From Streptomyces hygroscopicus subsp. hygroscopicus (lineage in GTDB: Bacteria > Actinomycetota > Actinomycetes > Streptomycetales > Streptomycetaceae): 64,000 bases of DNA. The stretch spans positions 434,001 to 498,000 of the forward strand of contig NZ_BSSM01000002.1 of the NCBI RefSeq assembly GCF_030269125.1, written 5' to 3'. Below, one piece after another: positions 47,683 to 56,312 of this stretch (position 1 is the first letter of the stretch; every line of letters starts with the position of its first letter). The translations under genes and the position numbers were made by a program. A model generated the notes under the pieces. It was not told the origin of the DNA. It worked only from the letters and a program-made list of their open reading frames with translations, and did not search any database.

Positions 47683-47714
47683 ACGGTGCCGCCTAGCTGA
47701 ACCGAGCTGGGCGC

Positions 47715-47752
47715 AAGGGGGCGCGGGTTCCGTCCGGAACCCGCGCCCCTTT
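47715..47752 (+). terminator. Terminator of the sedolisin gene
   Basis: GGGGCGCGGGTTCC-type arm (to 47731), loop GTCC, and GGAACCCGCGCCCC followed by TTT. A 14-bp perfect stem extended to about 17 by A-T and G-T pairs, 33 bases past the stop. Confidence 0.88.
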
Positions 47753-48075
47753 CGTGTCGCCGTCGGCCGGGCCGGCGATTCGCGCGGTCTCAGCGGCTGC
47801 CCACGTCGTCGCCCTCGCAGGCGGGTCGGTCGACTTCCGCGGTGGGGCTCGGCGTCGTATCGGGCACCCGTCCTGACGGACCGCGCCATGGGCACGTGCC
47901 TCCGGCTCCCGTCGCGACCGGGCGGCGCTCCGGCAGAAGTCGGTGGGCACGGAGGTTGATTGACGGTCCGTCAGTCCACGCTCACGGGCCCGCCGCCCAG
48001 GCAGCGGAACCCGGCGGCGGTCGGCCGTGCCGTCGCTGCCGCCGCTCCGGCGCTCGCGGGGCCGCCCGACTGCGA

Positions 48076-48122
48076 CTTGTCTGATCAAGACTGCTCAGAT
48101 TCGGCGAACTTGTCTGGTCAAG
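48076..48122. promoter_or_regulatory. Two direct copies of a palindromic 14-mer upstream of a secreted phosphoesterase
   Basis: CTTGTCTGATCAAG (48076-48089) and CTTGTCTGGTCAAG (48109-48122), each with CTTG/CAAG ends, 33 bases apart (three helical turns). They lie about 100-145 bases before the gene at 48221. The rest of the 47753-48220 spacer shows no gene. Confidence 0.6.
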
Positions 48123-48220
48123 TTTGACCTTCATTCTTCCCGTCGACAGCAGCAGCCTGTACTTATGTCCCGTCCATGACATCTCATGGGCGCCACCCTC
48201 ATGACGGGACGAGGTACACC

Positions 48221-50029
48221 ATGCGTATGCGCCGGAGCGCCCTGGGCGGGACGCTCGCCCTGCTCGGCACCCTGATCGTCGCCACCCCGGCCCCCGCGCA
48301 GGCGGCGGTGAGCAGTGGAAACCTGATCGTCAACGGCGACGCGGAGGCCGGCGGCTTCTGCACCGACGACTGGAGCGCGGCCACCACGGTGCCCGGCTGG
48401 ACCGTCCAGTCCGGCGGCATCGACGTGATGTGCCAGTCGGTCGCGTCCTTCGGTCATCCGAGCGACGGCGGCACGCCCGGCAAGGCATTCTTCGCGCCGG
48501 GCAACTTCGGGGACGGCTCGATGAGTCAGACCGTCGACGTCTCCTCCGCGGCCTCCGCGATCGACGGCGGCGGTGTGCACTACGACCTGTCCGGCTGGCT
48601 CGGCGGCTGGACCGTCTACGGCGGCTACGTCGCCGCGAGCCTGCACTTCCAGGACGCGAACGGGAACCCCGTCGGCGCGACCGCCAAGCTGCCGACGGTC
48701 TCCGCCGGCGACCGCGGCCTGCTGACCGAGTTCCTCGCGCGCAGCGCCACCGGCTCGGTGCCGGTCGGCACCCGGCGCATCCAGGTCGAGGTGCAGTTCC
48801 TGGACACCTCCAACGAGACCGGCTACCTGGACAACCTGTCGCTGACCCTGGACACGCCGGTCGCCGCTCCGGCGCCGCCGGCTCCGCCGGTCTCGAAGGT
48901 GCCGGGCTACGACCACGTGTTCACCGTGATGATGGAGAACACGGACTACTCCCAGATCATGAACGACCCGGCGGACACGCCGTTCATCCACAGCCTGATG
49001 GCCAAGGGCGCGACGATGACGGACGCCCACGCGGTCTACCACCCGAGCGACGAGAACTACCTGGCCATCGCGGGCGGCGACACCTACGCCCGGGGCGCCA
49101 CCTACTGGCCGAACATCAACTCCCCCGAGCGCAACCTCGGTGACACCATCGAGGCCGCCGGCAAGACCTGGAAGGCCTACGAGCAGGGCATGGGCACCCC
49201 CTGCAACGCCACCAAGGGCGGCGCCGACAGCTACTACGAGCCCGACGACGCACCGTTCATCAACTACACCGACATCAGCGGCGACGCGGCCCGCTGCGCG
49301 GCGCACCTGTTCGACACCTCGCAGCTGACCACCGACCTGAAGTCGGCCGCGACCACACCGGACTTCTCCTGGATCGCCGCGGACGACTACTACGACGGCG
49401 AGTCCTCCGGCAACGGCAACGCCACCAGCCTGAAGACGCAGGACGGCTGGCTACAGCAGACGCTCGCGCCGATCATGTCCTCCCCCGCCTGGACCCAGCA
49501 GCGCTCGCTGATCCTGCTCACCTGGGACGAGAGCGCGAGCGAGGGCTACGACCACGTCGCCACCATCGCGGTCGGCTCGCAGGGCACCGTGCCGGCCGGC
49601 ACCACCAGTCCCGGCCACTACGACCACTACGGCATCGCCCGCACGATCGAGGACACCCTCGGCCTGCCGGGCCTGACCGCGAACGACACCTACGCGACCC
49701 CGCTGAACGACGCGTTCGCGCCCGCCACGGCGACCTCCCCGACGCTGACCGGTGACCTCAAGGCGGTGAGCAACGGCGGCAACGTGACCTTCCGCTACGC
49801 GCTGCCGTCCACGGCGCAGGTCAGCGCGAAGAACTGGATCGGGATCTACCCCGCGGGGGTGAAGCCGGGTGCGCGGTCCTCGCTCACCTGGGCCTACGCC
49901 CCGAACCAGAGCGGCGCGGCCACCTTCTCCACCGGCAAGCTGAACGGTGCGGGCGGCTACGACGTCTACTACCTGGCCGACGACGGCTACGGCGTGCTGG
50001 CCGGACCCTTCCGCCTGACCGTCGGCTGA
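48221..50029 (+). CDS. Secreted phosphoesterase with N- and C-terminal beta domains
   Basis: A 602-residue exported protein. Signal peptide 1-27 (cut after AQA). Residues about 30-215 form a galactose-binding/DUF642-like module (NLIVNGDAEAGGF, then GYLDNLSLTLDTP). Residues about 225-505 are a PF04185-type phosphoesterase: YDHVFTVMMENTDYSQI near 229, YHPSDENYLAIAGG near 272 and LLTWDESASEGYDHV near 427, then GHYDHYGIARTIED. The C-terminal ~95 residues are an Ig-like module (WIGIYPAGVKPG). Likely a phosphatase or phospholipase C-type enzyme outside the cell. It is related to the shorter protein at 34916-35788. GAGG lies six bases before the ATG. Confidence 0.88.
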   Translation: MRMRRSALGGTLALLGTLIVATPAPAQAAVSSGNLIVNGDAEAGGFCTDDWSAATTVPGWTVQSGGIDVMCQSVASFGHPSDGGTPGKAFFAPGNFGDGSMSQTVDVSSAASAIDGGGVHYDLSGWLGGWTVYGGYVAASLHFQDANGNPVGATAKLPTVSAGDRGLLTEFLARSATGSVPVGTRRIQVEVQFLDTSNETGYLDNLSLTLDTPVAAPAPPAPPVSKVPGYDHVFTVMMENTDYSQIMNDPADTPFIHSLMAKGATMTDAHAVYHPSDENYLAIAGGDTYARGATYWPNINSPERNLGDTIEAAGKTWKAYEQGMGTPCNATKGGADSYYEPDDAPFINYTDISGDAARCAAHLFDTSQLTTDLKSAATTPDFSWIAADDYYDGESSGNGNATSLKTQDGWLQQTLAPIMSSPAWTQQRSLILLTWDESASEGYDHVATIAVGSQGTVPAGTTSPGHYDHYGIARTIEDTLGLPGLTANDTYATPLNDAFAPATATSPTLTGDLKAVSNGGNVTFRYALPSTAQVSAKNWIGIYPAGVKPGARSSLTWAYAPNQSGAATFSTGKLNGAGGYDVYYLADDGYGVLAGPFRLTVG

Positions 50030-50079
50030 CTCCTTCGCGCGCATCCGCCGCACGGACGTCCGGTCCGCCCCGTGACGCG

Positions 50080-50994
50080 TCACGTCGCCGAGGTGTCCCG
50101 GCCCTGGATCCGCGCGGCGATGCCGTGCAACTCGGCGAGCACCGTCCGGACGGCCTTCCGGGCGGTGCGCTCGGGCCGGTGGAGCACGTCGATGTGGCGT
50201 CGGGCGTGCACTCCGCTCAAGGGCCTGAGGACGACGCCGGGGTGCGCACGGGTGGTCCAGCGGGGCATCAGGGCGAGGCCGCCGCCGGCGGCCACGACCT
50301 CGGCGACCACCGTGAACTCGTTGATCCGGTGGACGATGTCGAGCCGGCGGTCGGCGAAGGCGGCGAGGGCCTCGATGGTGGCCATCAGCGGGAAGCCGTC
50401 GTGCACCGTGATCCACGGCTGGTCCGCCACGTCCCGGGGGGAGAGCAACGGCTTGGCGGCCAGCGGGTGGCCGGCCGGCAGGGCCACGTCGAGGGGCTCG
50501 CGCAGCAGTGTGGCCGAGGTCACGGTGCGCGGCCACGGCGGAGCGTGGTCGAGGCGGTGGGCGAGCACCAGGTCGTAGTCGCGGGTGAGGGCGGGGAAGC
50601 GGTCCTGGGCGACGTCTTCGTCGGCGAGCGCCGGCCTGGGGTGTTGCGGGGCGGCGAGGCCGCGCAGCAGGGGCGGGAAGAACGCCGAGGCGGCACTGTG
50701 GAACGCGGCCACCGACACGACGCCGCCGGGTCGTTCGGCGAAGTCGGTGACGGCGTGCCGGGCCCGCGCCATGGCGGACTCCACCTCGACGGCCGCCGCG
50801 GCCAGGGCGTGCCCGGCGTCGGTCAGCACCACCCGGCGGCCTGCGCGCTCGGTGAGCGGGACCGGGATCGAGCGCTGGAGCAGCCGGAGTTGCTGCGAGA
50901 TCGCGGACGGCGTCACGTGCAGGGCCTCGGCGACGGCGCTGACGCTGCCCAGGTCTCCGAGTTCACGCAGGATCCGCAGCTGCCGTTCGTCCAC
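50080..50994 (-). CDS. LysR-family transcriptional regulator
   Basis: A 304-residue LTTR. The N-terminal HTH reads LRELGDLGSVSAVAEALHVT then PSAISQQLRLLQR. The substrate-binding domain starts near 90. The GTG start at 50994 lies six bases from TACACT (51006-51001 on this strand), so translation may begin on a leaderless message. That -10 overlaps the palindrome at 51002-51018, which suggests autorepression. The divergent gene encodes an EamA exporter that the regulator very likely controls. Confidence 0.92.
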   Translation of the reverse strand: MDERQLRILRELGDLGSVSAVAEALHVTPSAISQQLRLLQRSIPVPLTERAGRRVVLTDAGHALAAAAVEVESAMARARHAVTDFAERPGGVVSVAAFHSAASAFFPPLLRGLAAPQHPRPALADEDVAQDRFPALTRDYDLVLAHRLDHAPPWPRTVTSATLLREPLDVALPAGHPLAAKPLLSPRDVADQPWITVHDGFPLMATIEALAAFADRRLDIVHRINEFTVVAEVVAAGGGLALMPRWTTRAHPGVVLRPLSGVHARRHIDVLHRPERTARKAVRTVLAELHGIAARIQGRDTSAT

Positions 50995-51001
50995 CCCTCC
51001 A

Positions 51002-51018
51002 GTGTAGAGCTGCTACAC
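51002..51018. promoter_or_regulatory. LysR operator in the divergent promoter region
   Basis: GTGTAG-AGCTG-CTACAC, a perfect 6-5-6 palindrome in the 81-base gap between the LysR gene and the EamA gene. It overlaps the -10 of the LysR gene. Confidence 0.65.
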
Positions 51019-51075
51019 CTTCATTGTAGAAGTTGGTTGTGGCCTTCAATGACCTGGTGGTGCAGCGTGGGGGGC

Positions 51076-51996
51076 ATGAACGTTGCCCGCCGTACCGATG
51101 CGGTACTTCTGCTGGTCGCGCTGGTCTGGGGTTCCAGCTATCTCGCGGCCAAGACGGCCACCGCCGCGCTCCCGGTGACCGTGGTGCTGTTCGCGCGGTA
51201 CGCGATCTCCGCGCTCGCCTGCGGGGCCCTGGTCGCCGCCCGCCGCCGGGGCCGCTCCTGGACCCGGGCCGAGGTCCGCGTCGGGTCGCTGCTGGGCGTC
51301 ACCCAGGCGGCCGTGCTCGTGCTGGAGACCTATGGCGTCGCGCACACCAGTGCCGCGAACGCCGGGCTGATCATCAGCCTCACCATCGTGCTGACGCCGC
51401 TGCTCGACCGCGTCGGCAGCCGCCGGCTGCCCCCGTCGTTCTTCCTCGCCGCCGGTCTCTGCGTGATCGCCGTCGGGCTGCTCACCGCCGGCACCGGGCT
51501 GCACACGCCACGGCTCGGGGACGCGCTGATGCTGGCCGCCGCCGTCGTCCGGGCCGGTCACGTCGCGCTCGTCGGGCGCCTCACGGCAGGTCGCCGCATG
51601 CACCCGATGCGCCTGACGACCGTCCAGACCGCCGTCGGCTCGGCGCTGTTCCTGCCGGCCGCCGCCCCGCACCTGACCGACCTGGCCCACAGCGGTGCCG
51701 TCACCTGGGCCCAGCTGGTCTACCTCGCCCTGTTCTGCAGCGTGTTCGCCTTCATCGCCCAGACCTGGGCGGTCCAGGGCACCTCCGCCAGCCGGGCCAG
51801 CCTTCTCCTGGGGACCGAGCCGATCTGGGCCGTCGCCGTCGGGATCGGCCTCGGCGGCGAACGGTTCACCCTCTGGGCCACCCTGGGCGCCGTGCTCATG
51901 GTGGCGGGCACCTACTGGGGTCAGACCATCGAGCGCGCCCACCGCACCGTCACGGCGAAGACCGCGGAAGAGCCTTCGCTCGCCGCCACGGCCTGA
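51076..51996 (+). CDS. EamA-family (DMT) exporter
   Basis: A 306-residue membrane protein with ten predicted helices in two EamA repeats. The first repeat begins LLLVALVWGSSYLAAK near 12-27; the second includes LVYLALFCSVFAFIAQTWAVQ near 222. EamA proteins export metabolites such as amino acids or drugs. The ATG at 51076 is followed directly by the family N-terminus. No ribosome site is seen; CAGCGT lies seven bases upstream, so it may be leaderless. It is divergent from the LysR gene. Confidence 0.88.
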   Translation: MNVARRTDAVLLLVALVWGSSYLAAKTATAALPVTVVLFARYAISALACGALVAARRRGRSWTRAEVRVGSLLGVTQAAVLVLETYGVAHTSAANAGLIISLTIVLTPLLDRVGSRRLPPSFFLAAGLCVIAVGLLTAGTGLHTPRLGDALMLAAAVVRAGHVALVGRLTAGRRMHPMRLTTVQTAVGSALFLPAAAPHLTDLAHSGAVTWAQLVYLALFCSVFAFIAQTWAVQGTSASRASLLLGTEPIWAVAVGIGLGGERFTLWATLGAVLMVAGTYWGQTIERAHRTVTAKTAEEPSLAATA

Positions 51997-52062
51997 GCGT
52001 GGCGCCGGACGGCCCCGGAGGGCGACGGCGGGAAGGAGACCGGGGACCCCACCACCAACATG

Positions 52063-52109
52063 CTGACACTCGCGTCGGGAAGATGCCCTATGATCCTGAC
52101 ACGAGTGTC
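52063..52109 (+). promoter_or_regulatory. Promoter with twin operators for the monooxygenase-ABC-TetR operon
   Basis: TATGAT at 52089-52094 is one base from the ideal -10. Palindromes GACAC-TC-GCGTC (52065-52076) and GACAC-GA-GTGTC (52098-52109) flank it 33 bases apart; one covers the -35 region (CTGACA at 52063) and the other the transcription start. A TetR gene is the last of the operon and is the likely repressor. Confidence 0.75.
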
Positions 52110-52155
52110 GGCAAAGCATGTCGGCGCTTCCTCCTACCCGTGGAGTGATCGACAG

Positions 52156-52449
52156 ATGTTTACGGTGATGAACCGGATTTCGGTCCCGGCGCCCGCCGAG
52201 GCGTTCGAGGAGCAGTTCACGGCGAGCATGCGCGAGCACCTGGCCGGTGTGGACGGCCTCCTGGGGGCCCGCCTGCTGCGCCCGCAGAGCGAGGGCGGCG
52301 CGTACGTGGCGGTGATGGACTTCGTCTCCCGGGACGCGTTCACCGCCTGGATGCGGTCGCCGTCCTTCCGCGCGGCGCACCAGTCCTCCTCCCCGGACAT
52401 GGCCAGTGAGGTCGAGTCCTTCGAGACCGTCGTCGCCGTCGGCGCCTGA
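52156..52449 (+). CDS. Antibiotic-biosynthesis-monooxygenase-domain (ABM) protein
   Basis: A 97-residue single-domain dimeric alpha/beta-barrel protein. Typical ABM features: FTVMNRISVPAP at the start, FEEQFTASM, a GARLLRPQ strand and YVAVMDFVSRDAFTAWM. Members include cofactor-free oxygenases, haem-degrading enzymes and proteins of unknown role. GGAG lies ten bases upstream of the ATG. It is first in an operon with an ABC exporter and a TetR regulator, so it may chemically modify or sense the compound that the exporter removes. Confidence 0.82.
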   Translation: MFTVMNRISVPAPAEAFEEQFTASMREHLAGVDGLLGARLLRPQSEGGAYVAVMDFVSRDAFTAWMRSPSFRAAHQSSSPDMASEVESFETVVAVGA

Positions 52450-52465
52450 GCGGACGGGTACAGAC

Positions 52466-53587
52466 GTGTTCCTCGCCCTACGCGACCTGCGGTTCGCCCG
52501 CGGTCGTTTCGCCCTCATCGGTGCCGTGGTCGCCATGATCGCGGTCCTCGGCGTCATCCTGTCCGGCCTCGCCACCGGCCTCGCGGACGCCGGCGTCTCC
52601 TCGCTGCGCGCGCTGCCGGTGACGCACCTGGCTTTCGACAAGTCCGCCTCCGGTGAGCTGTTCTCCCGCTCCACCGTCACGCGGAGCACCTGGCGGCAGT
52701 GGGCCGCGCAGCCCGGCGTGCGCAAGGCCGAGCCGCTGGGCCAGCAGCTCGTCCACGCACAGCTGACCGGCCCCAAGGCCAAGCAGCTGGACCTGGCGGT
52801 CTTCGGGGTGGAGCCCAAGGGCTTCCTCGCCCCGTCCCCGCTGAAGGGCAAGCCGCTGTCCGAGGCACCCGCCGACGGCGTCCTCATCAGTGAGGAGATC
52901 GCCAAGGAAGGGGTCGGGATCGGCGACCGCCTCACCGTCGGCCAGGCCGACACCCCGCTGACCGTCGTCGGCACCATCGGCCACGCCTCCTTCGGCCACG
53001 TCGGCGCCGTCTACGCGCCGCTGCCGCTGTGGCAGAAGCTGCACTACGGCCTTCCCGGCCAGGTCCCCGCCGCGGCGGCCGAACAGGCCACCGCCGTGGC
53101 CCTCCAGCTGGCCCCCTCGGCCGACACGGCCGCGATCGACAAGCGGCTGGGCACGAAGACCGTAGACCGGGCGGGCGCCTTCGCCGCCTCGCCCGGCTAC
53201 GTCGCGGAGTCCAGCACCATGACCTTGATCCGCGGTTTCCTCTACGCCATCTCCGCCCTGGTCGTCGGCGCCTTCTTCACGGTGTGGACCATCCAGCGCC
53301 GCCAGGAGATCGCGCTGCTGAAGGCGATGGGCGCGAGCACCGGCTACATCCTGCGCGACGCCCTCACCCAGGTCACCGCCATCCTGCTCGCCGCCACCGC
53401 CGCCGGCACCGCCGTCGGCCTGGCCCTCGGCGGGGCCATGAACGGCTCCGCGCCGTTCTCGCTCCAGACGGGCCAGGTCACCATGGCGGGGGTGCTGCTG
53501 ATCGTCCTCGGCCTGGCCGGCGCCGCCGTCGCGGTCCGCCGCATCACCAAGGTGCAGGCCCTCACCGCCCTGGGAGCCAACCGATGA
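52466..53587 (+). CDS. ABC transporter permease, FtsX/MacB-like
   Basis: A 373-residue permease. One helix near the N-terminus (about 14-38), a large outside MacB-like domain (about 40-255), then three helices (about 265-290, 315-340, 350-368). RRQEIALLKAMGAS near 282 is the conserved cytoplasmic turn of FtsX-type permeases. The GTG start lies 16 bases after the ABM stop and the gene overlaps the ATPase gene by four bases. It has only one FtsX unit, so it probably works as a dimer. Confidence 0.9.
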   Translation: MFLALRDLRFARGRFALIGAVVAMIAVLGVILSGLATGLADAGVSSLRALPVTHLAFDKSASGELFSRSTVTRSTWRQWAAQPGVRKAEPLGQQLVHAQLTGPKAKQLDLAVFGVEPKGFLAPSPLKGKPLSEAPADGVLISEEIAKEGVGIGDRLTVGQADTPLTVVGTIGHASFGHVGAVYAPLPLWQKLHYGLPGQVPAAAAEQATAVALQLAPSADTAAIDKRLGTKTVDRAGAFAASPGYVAESSTMTLIRGFLYAISALVVGAFFTVWTIQRRQEIALLKAMGASTGYILRDALTQVTAILLAATAAGTAVGLALGGAMNGSAPFSLQTGQVTMAGVLLIVLGLAGAAVAVRRITKVQALTALGANR

Positions 53588-54300
53588 CCAGTCCCACCCC
53601 CGCCCCCGCCCCCGCCGACGGCACGGCCGTCCCGCCCGCGCTGCGGCTGACGGACGTCACGCTGAGCCTGGGCTCCGACGAGCAGCGGGTCACCGCCCTC
53701 GACCAGGTCACCCTGGCCGTCTCGCCGGGAGAGTTCCTCGCGGTCACCGGCCCCTCCGGATCGGGCAAGTCGAGCCTGCTGGCCGTCGCGGGCGGTCTCC
53801 AGACCCCGACCGAGGGCACCGTCCATGTCGCCGGCACCGACCTGACCGCCCTCACCGAACGCCGGCGCACCGCCCACCGGCGCCGGCACATCGGCTACGT
53901 CTTCCAGCACGCCAACCTCTTCGCCTCCCTGACCGCCCTCGAACAGCTCCTCCTGCCCGCGCATATCGCCGGGCGGCTCGACGCCGCCGCCCGCACGCGC
54001 GCCACCGAGCTGCTGGAGGCGGTCGGCATGACCCATCGCGCCGACCGGCGCCCCCACCAGCTGTCGGGCGGGGAACGCCAGCGCGTCGGCCTGGCCCGCG
54101 CGCTGGTCCTGGCCCCGGAGGTGCTCCTGGTCGACGAGCCCACCTCCGCGCTCGACCGGGCCCGCGCCCGCGACGTCGCGGACCTCCTGGCCGAGCAGAC
54201 CCGTGCGAACAACACGGCGACGGTCATGGTCACCCACGACACGGAGATACTGGACGCAGCCGACCGCGTCCTGACGCTCAGGGACGGCCGGCTCGTCTGA
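53584..54300 (+). CDS. ABC transporter ATP-binding protein, MacB/LolD-like
   Basis: A 238-residue ATPase with all motifs: Walker A GPSGSGKSS near 57-65, Q-loop VFQHANLF, signature LSGGERQRV near 160, Walker B VLLVDEPTSALD near 178-189 and the switch His in MVTHD near 218. The MacB/LolD subgroup pairs with FtsX-type permeases such as the one encoded just before it (ATGA overlap). Together they probably export a toxic or self-made compound. Confidence 0.94.
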   Translation: MTSPTPAPAPADGTAVPPALRLTDVTLSLGSDEQRVTALDQVTLAVSPGEFLAVTGPSGSGKSSLLAVAGGLQTPTEGTVHVAGTDLTALTERRRTAHRRRHIGYVFQHANLFASLTALEQLLLPAHIAGRLDAAARTRATELLEAVGMTHRADRRPHQLSGGERQRVGLARALVLAPEVLLVDEPTSALDRARARDVADLLAEQTRANNTATVMVTHDTEILDAADRVLTLRDGRLV

Positions 54301-54328
54301 CCGCCACGTCGAAAGGCCCGCCCGCACC

Positions 54329-54916
54329 ATGCCGAAGATCAGCGCCGCCACCGTTCCTGAGCACCGCGCCCAGCAGCGAGCGGCGCTGGTCCGGGCGGCC
54401 GTCGACGTCCTCGCCGAGCAGGGCGCCACCGCCGTCACCCCGGCGGCGGTCACCGCGCGCGCGGGACTGGCCCGCTCCAGCTTCTACCAGTACTTCCCCT
54501 CCAGCGCGTCCCTGCTCGCGACCATCGTGGAGGAGGCGTTCACCGCCGCCAACGACGCGATGTCCCAGGCGCTGGAGACGGTGACCGAGCCCCGTGCCGG
54601 CATCGACGCCTTCGTGCGCACCGAACTCCGCCTCGCCGCGGAGGGCATGCACCGCCCCGCCGCCGCCCTGATGCGCGCGGACCTTCCCGGCGAGTGCCGT
54701 GACCACGTCCACGAGCTGCACCGCGTCCACTACGCGCCCCTCCTCGCGGCCGTCACCGAACTCAGCCCCGCGGACCCGTATCTGACCACGCAGCTCTTCG
54801 GCGGCCTCCTCCAGGCGGCGATGACCGCCGTCGAGAACGGCGCCGACCCCGACCACGTCGCCGACCGCACCCTGAGCCTGATCCACCAGGGCCTTGGGGC
54901 GGAACCCCGGCCGTAG
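54329..54916 (+). CDS. TetR-family regulator of the adjacent ABC operon
   Basis: A 195-residue regulator. HTH: RAALVRAAVDVLAEQGATAV then PAAVTARAGLARSSFYQYFPS near 28-50. It lies 28 bases behind the ATPase gene on the same strand and is likely the last gene of the operon starting at 52156. The twin palindromes around that operon's promoter are its probable binding sites. A ligand that releases it may be the exported compound. Confidence 0.9.
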   Translation: MPKISAATVPEHRAQQRAALVRAAVDVLAEQGATAVTPAAVTARAGLARSSFYQYFPSSASLLATIVEEAFTAANDAMSQALETVTEPRAGIDAFVRTELRLAAEGMHRPAAALMRADLPGECRDHVHELHRVHYAPLLAAVTELSPADPYLTTQLFGGLLQAAMTAVENGADPDHVADRTLSLIHQGLGAEPRP

Positions 54917-54918
54917 CC

Positions 54919-55122
54919 CTACTCCGCCTTGAGCGAGGCGACGAAGGGGACCCAGGCGGTGGCAGTGAGGAGGAGGGCGGGACCGTCCGGGCGCTTGGAG
55001 TCACGGACGGGGACGAGGCCGGGGATGTTGTCGGCGATCTCGACGCAGTTGCCGCCGCTCTCGTTGCTGTAGCTGCTCTTGAACCAGAGAGCGTCACTCA
55101 AGTCGGTCCGGTTGCTTGCCAT
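54919..55122 (-). CDS. DUF397 protein
   Basis: A 67-residue protein with all DUF397 hallmarks: WFKSSYSNESGGNCVEIA near 13-30, VPVRDSKRP and a final AWVPFVASL. Such proteins in Streptomyces are encoded behind XRE regulators of the WhiJ/AbaA type and are thought to form regulatory pairs with them. The start lies inside the end of the XRE gene (29-base overlap). Convergent with the TetR gene, two bases apart. Confidence 0.93.
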   Translation of the reverse strand: MASNRTDLSDALWFKSSYSNESGGNCVEIADNIPGLVPVRDSKRPDGPALLLTATAWVPFVASLKAE

Positions 55123-55957
55123 TTCGGTAATCCTCTGTCGCAGCCCTGATCATGGCGAGGGACGTGTCTGGTGCCAATGCGACGGCCCTGAGGCGATCGT
55201 ATGCCTTGCGGTACTGCATCACGAGGGCAGGATCATCGACGGTGCCTCCGCTGAAGGACGCCTCCATGTAGATGAGCGGTGGGGCCTCCGCGAAGGTCAT
55301 ACTCATGGTGGAGGCCGCCATGAGGGGGTACGCCCCCCGCTTCCGCGGAACGATTTGCGGAGTGATCCGCCGTCGCTCCGCAAGCTCCACAACGCGAGCA
55401 AGCTGCACGGCCATGTCCTGGTCGCCAAGGAGTGGATCGGTGATCAGCCTCTCATGCAGGATCACCCAGTACTCGGGTTTGCCATGGTCCGCCTCGAAAA
55501 GCTCAGCTCGCGCCATTCGGCCGCTGACCTTCTCCTCTACCTCGGCATCGAGCGACAGCGGGAGCCCCGCCAGAATGACGGCCCGCGCGTACGCCGGAGT
55601 TTGCAGCAGCCCGGGGAAGAGCATGGGGCACCACTCCTCGATGGTCAGGGCGTGCTTCTCCGCCTCCAGGACCTTCTCGAAGTACGCAGCGTGCCCAGAC
55701 CTCTTGGCCTTCTGCACATCCTCGCAACGCCGCTCGAAGAAGCCGTCGGTCTTCAGGACGCGATCCGCATGCCGAGCCAAGTCCAGCGGCATCCTCCGCT
55801 CACCGTGCTCGATGTCGCTGAGGTACGACTTGCCGTAGAAGCTGCCCTGAAGAAACGTCTCCAACGACAGCCCCGCCGCCTCCCGCTTCCACCGCAGCTC
55901 CTTGCCGTAGAAGGTCGGGACGCTCATCGAGCCGTCGATGTCCTTGCGCCGTGCCAC
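55094..55957 (-). CDS. XRE-family regulator with C-terminal DUF5753 domain (WhiJ-like)
   Basis: A 287-residue regulator. N-terminal HTH_31: FYGKELRWKREAAGLSLETF then SFYGKSYLSDIEHGERRMP. The C-terminal ~180 residues are DUF5753 (ITPQIVPRKRGAYPLMAASTMSMTF). The family often works with a DUF397 protein and an ATPase in the control of development or antibiotic genes. GTG 55957 (MARRKDIDGS) fits the usual N-terminus; GTG 55978 is an alternative. TACCGT near 56027 on the minus strand is a possible -10. Confidence 0.9.
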   Translation of the reverse strand: MARRKDIDGSMSVPTFYGKELRWKREAAGLSLETFLQGSFYGKSYLSDIEHGERRMPLDLARHADRVLKTDGFFERRCEDVQKAKRSGHAAYFEKVLEAEKHALTIEEWCPMLFPGLLQTPAYARAVILAGLPLSLDAEVEEKVSGRMARAELFEADHGKPEYWVILHERLITDPLLGDQDMAVQLARVVELAERRRITPQIVPRKRGAYPLMAASTMSMTFAEAPPLIYMEASFSGGTVDDPALVMQYRKAYDRLRAVALAPDTSLAMIRAATEDYRNGKQPDRLE

Positions 55958-56090
55958 GCGCTCACCGCCGTAACTCACCGTGCCGGATTCCGCTGTTCGC
56001 GCCGTGGACGCGAAACGTCTTCCACGGTAGCGATCCGGGCGACACTCTGTGAGGCGTTCGTCACACAACGCACAGAAGGCAGACCACCCC

Positions 56091-56312
56091 ATGTCGGATC
56101 ACTCCCCCACGGCCTACGACGTCACCCTCTGCGTGGAGGAACTGCGCGCCGCCCTCGCCCTGCACGGCGTCAAGCTGCCCTCCCTCACCGTCCACCTGCC
56201 GAGCTTCGCGGCGAGGTACGGGGAGTCGACGGGGCTCGTCGCGCTGGGGAACTGCAACATGGCCACGGCACGGGCGCTCGCCGCCGTGCTGAGGAAGGCG
56301 GCGGGCGAGTGA
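56091..56312 (+). CDS. Small conserved-type protein of the XRE/DUF397 group
   Basis: A 73-residue soluble protein without signal or membrane segment. It has an acidic helix (TLCVEELRAALALHG) and ends in a Leu/Ala helix (NMATARALAAVLRKAAGE). Small proteins of this kind occur between XRE and ATPase genes in Streptomyces regulatory groups. AGAAGG lies 11 bases upstream of the ATG. The stop overlaps the start of the ATPase gene (GTGA). Confidence 0.7.
   Translation: MSDHSPTAYDVTLCVEELRAALALHGVKLPSLTVHLPSFAARYGESTGLVALGNCNMATARALAAVLRKAAGE

Noticed and set aside
48109..48150. PHO box before the second phosphoesterase
   Set aside because: GTTTGACC and TTCAT words occur but not in 11-base register, unlike the site at 34821.
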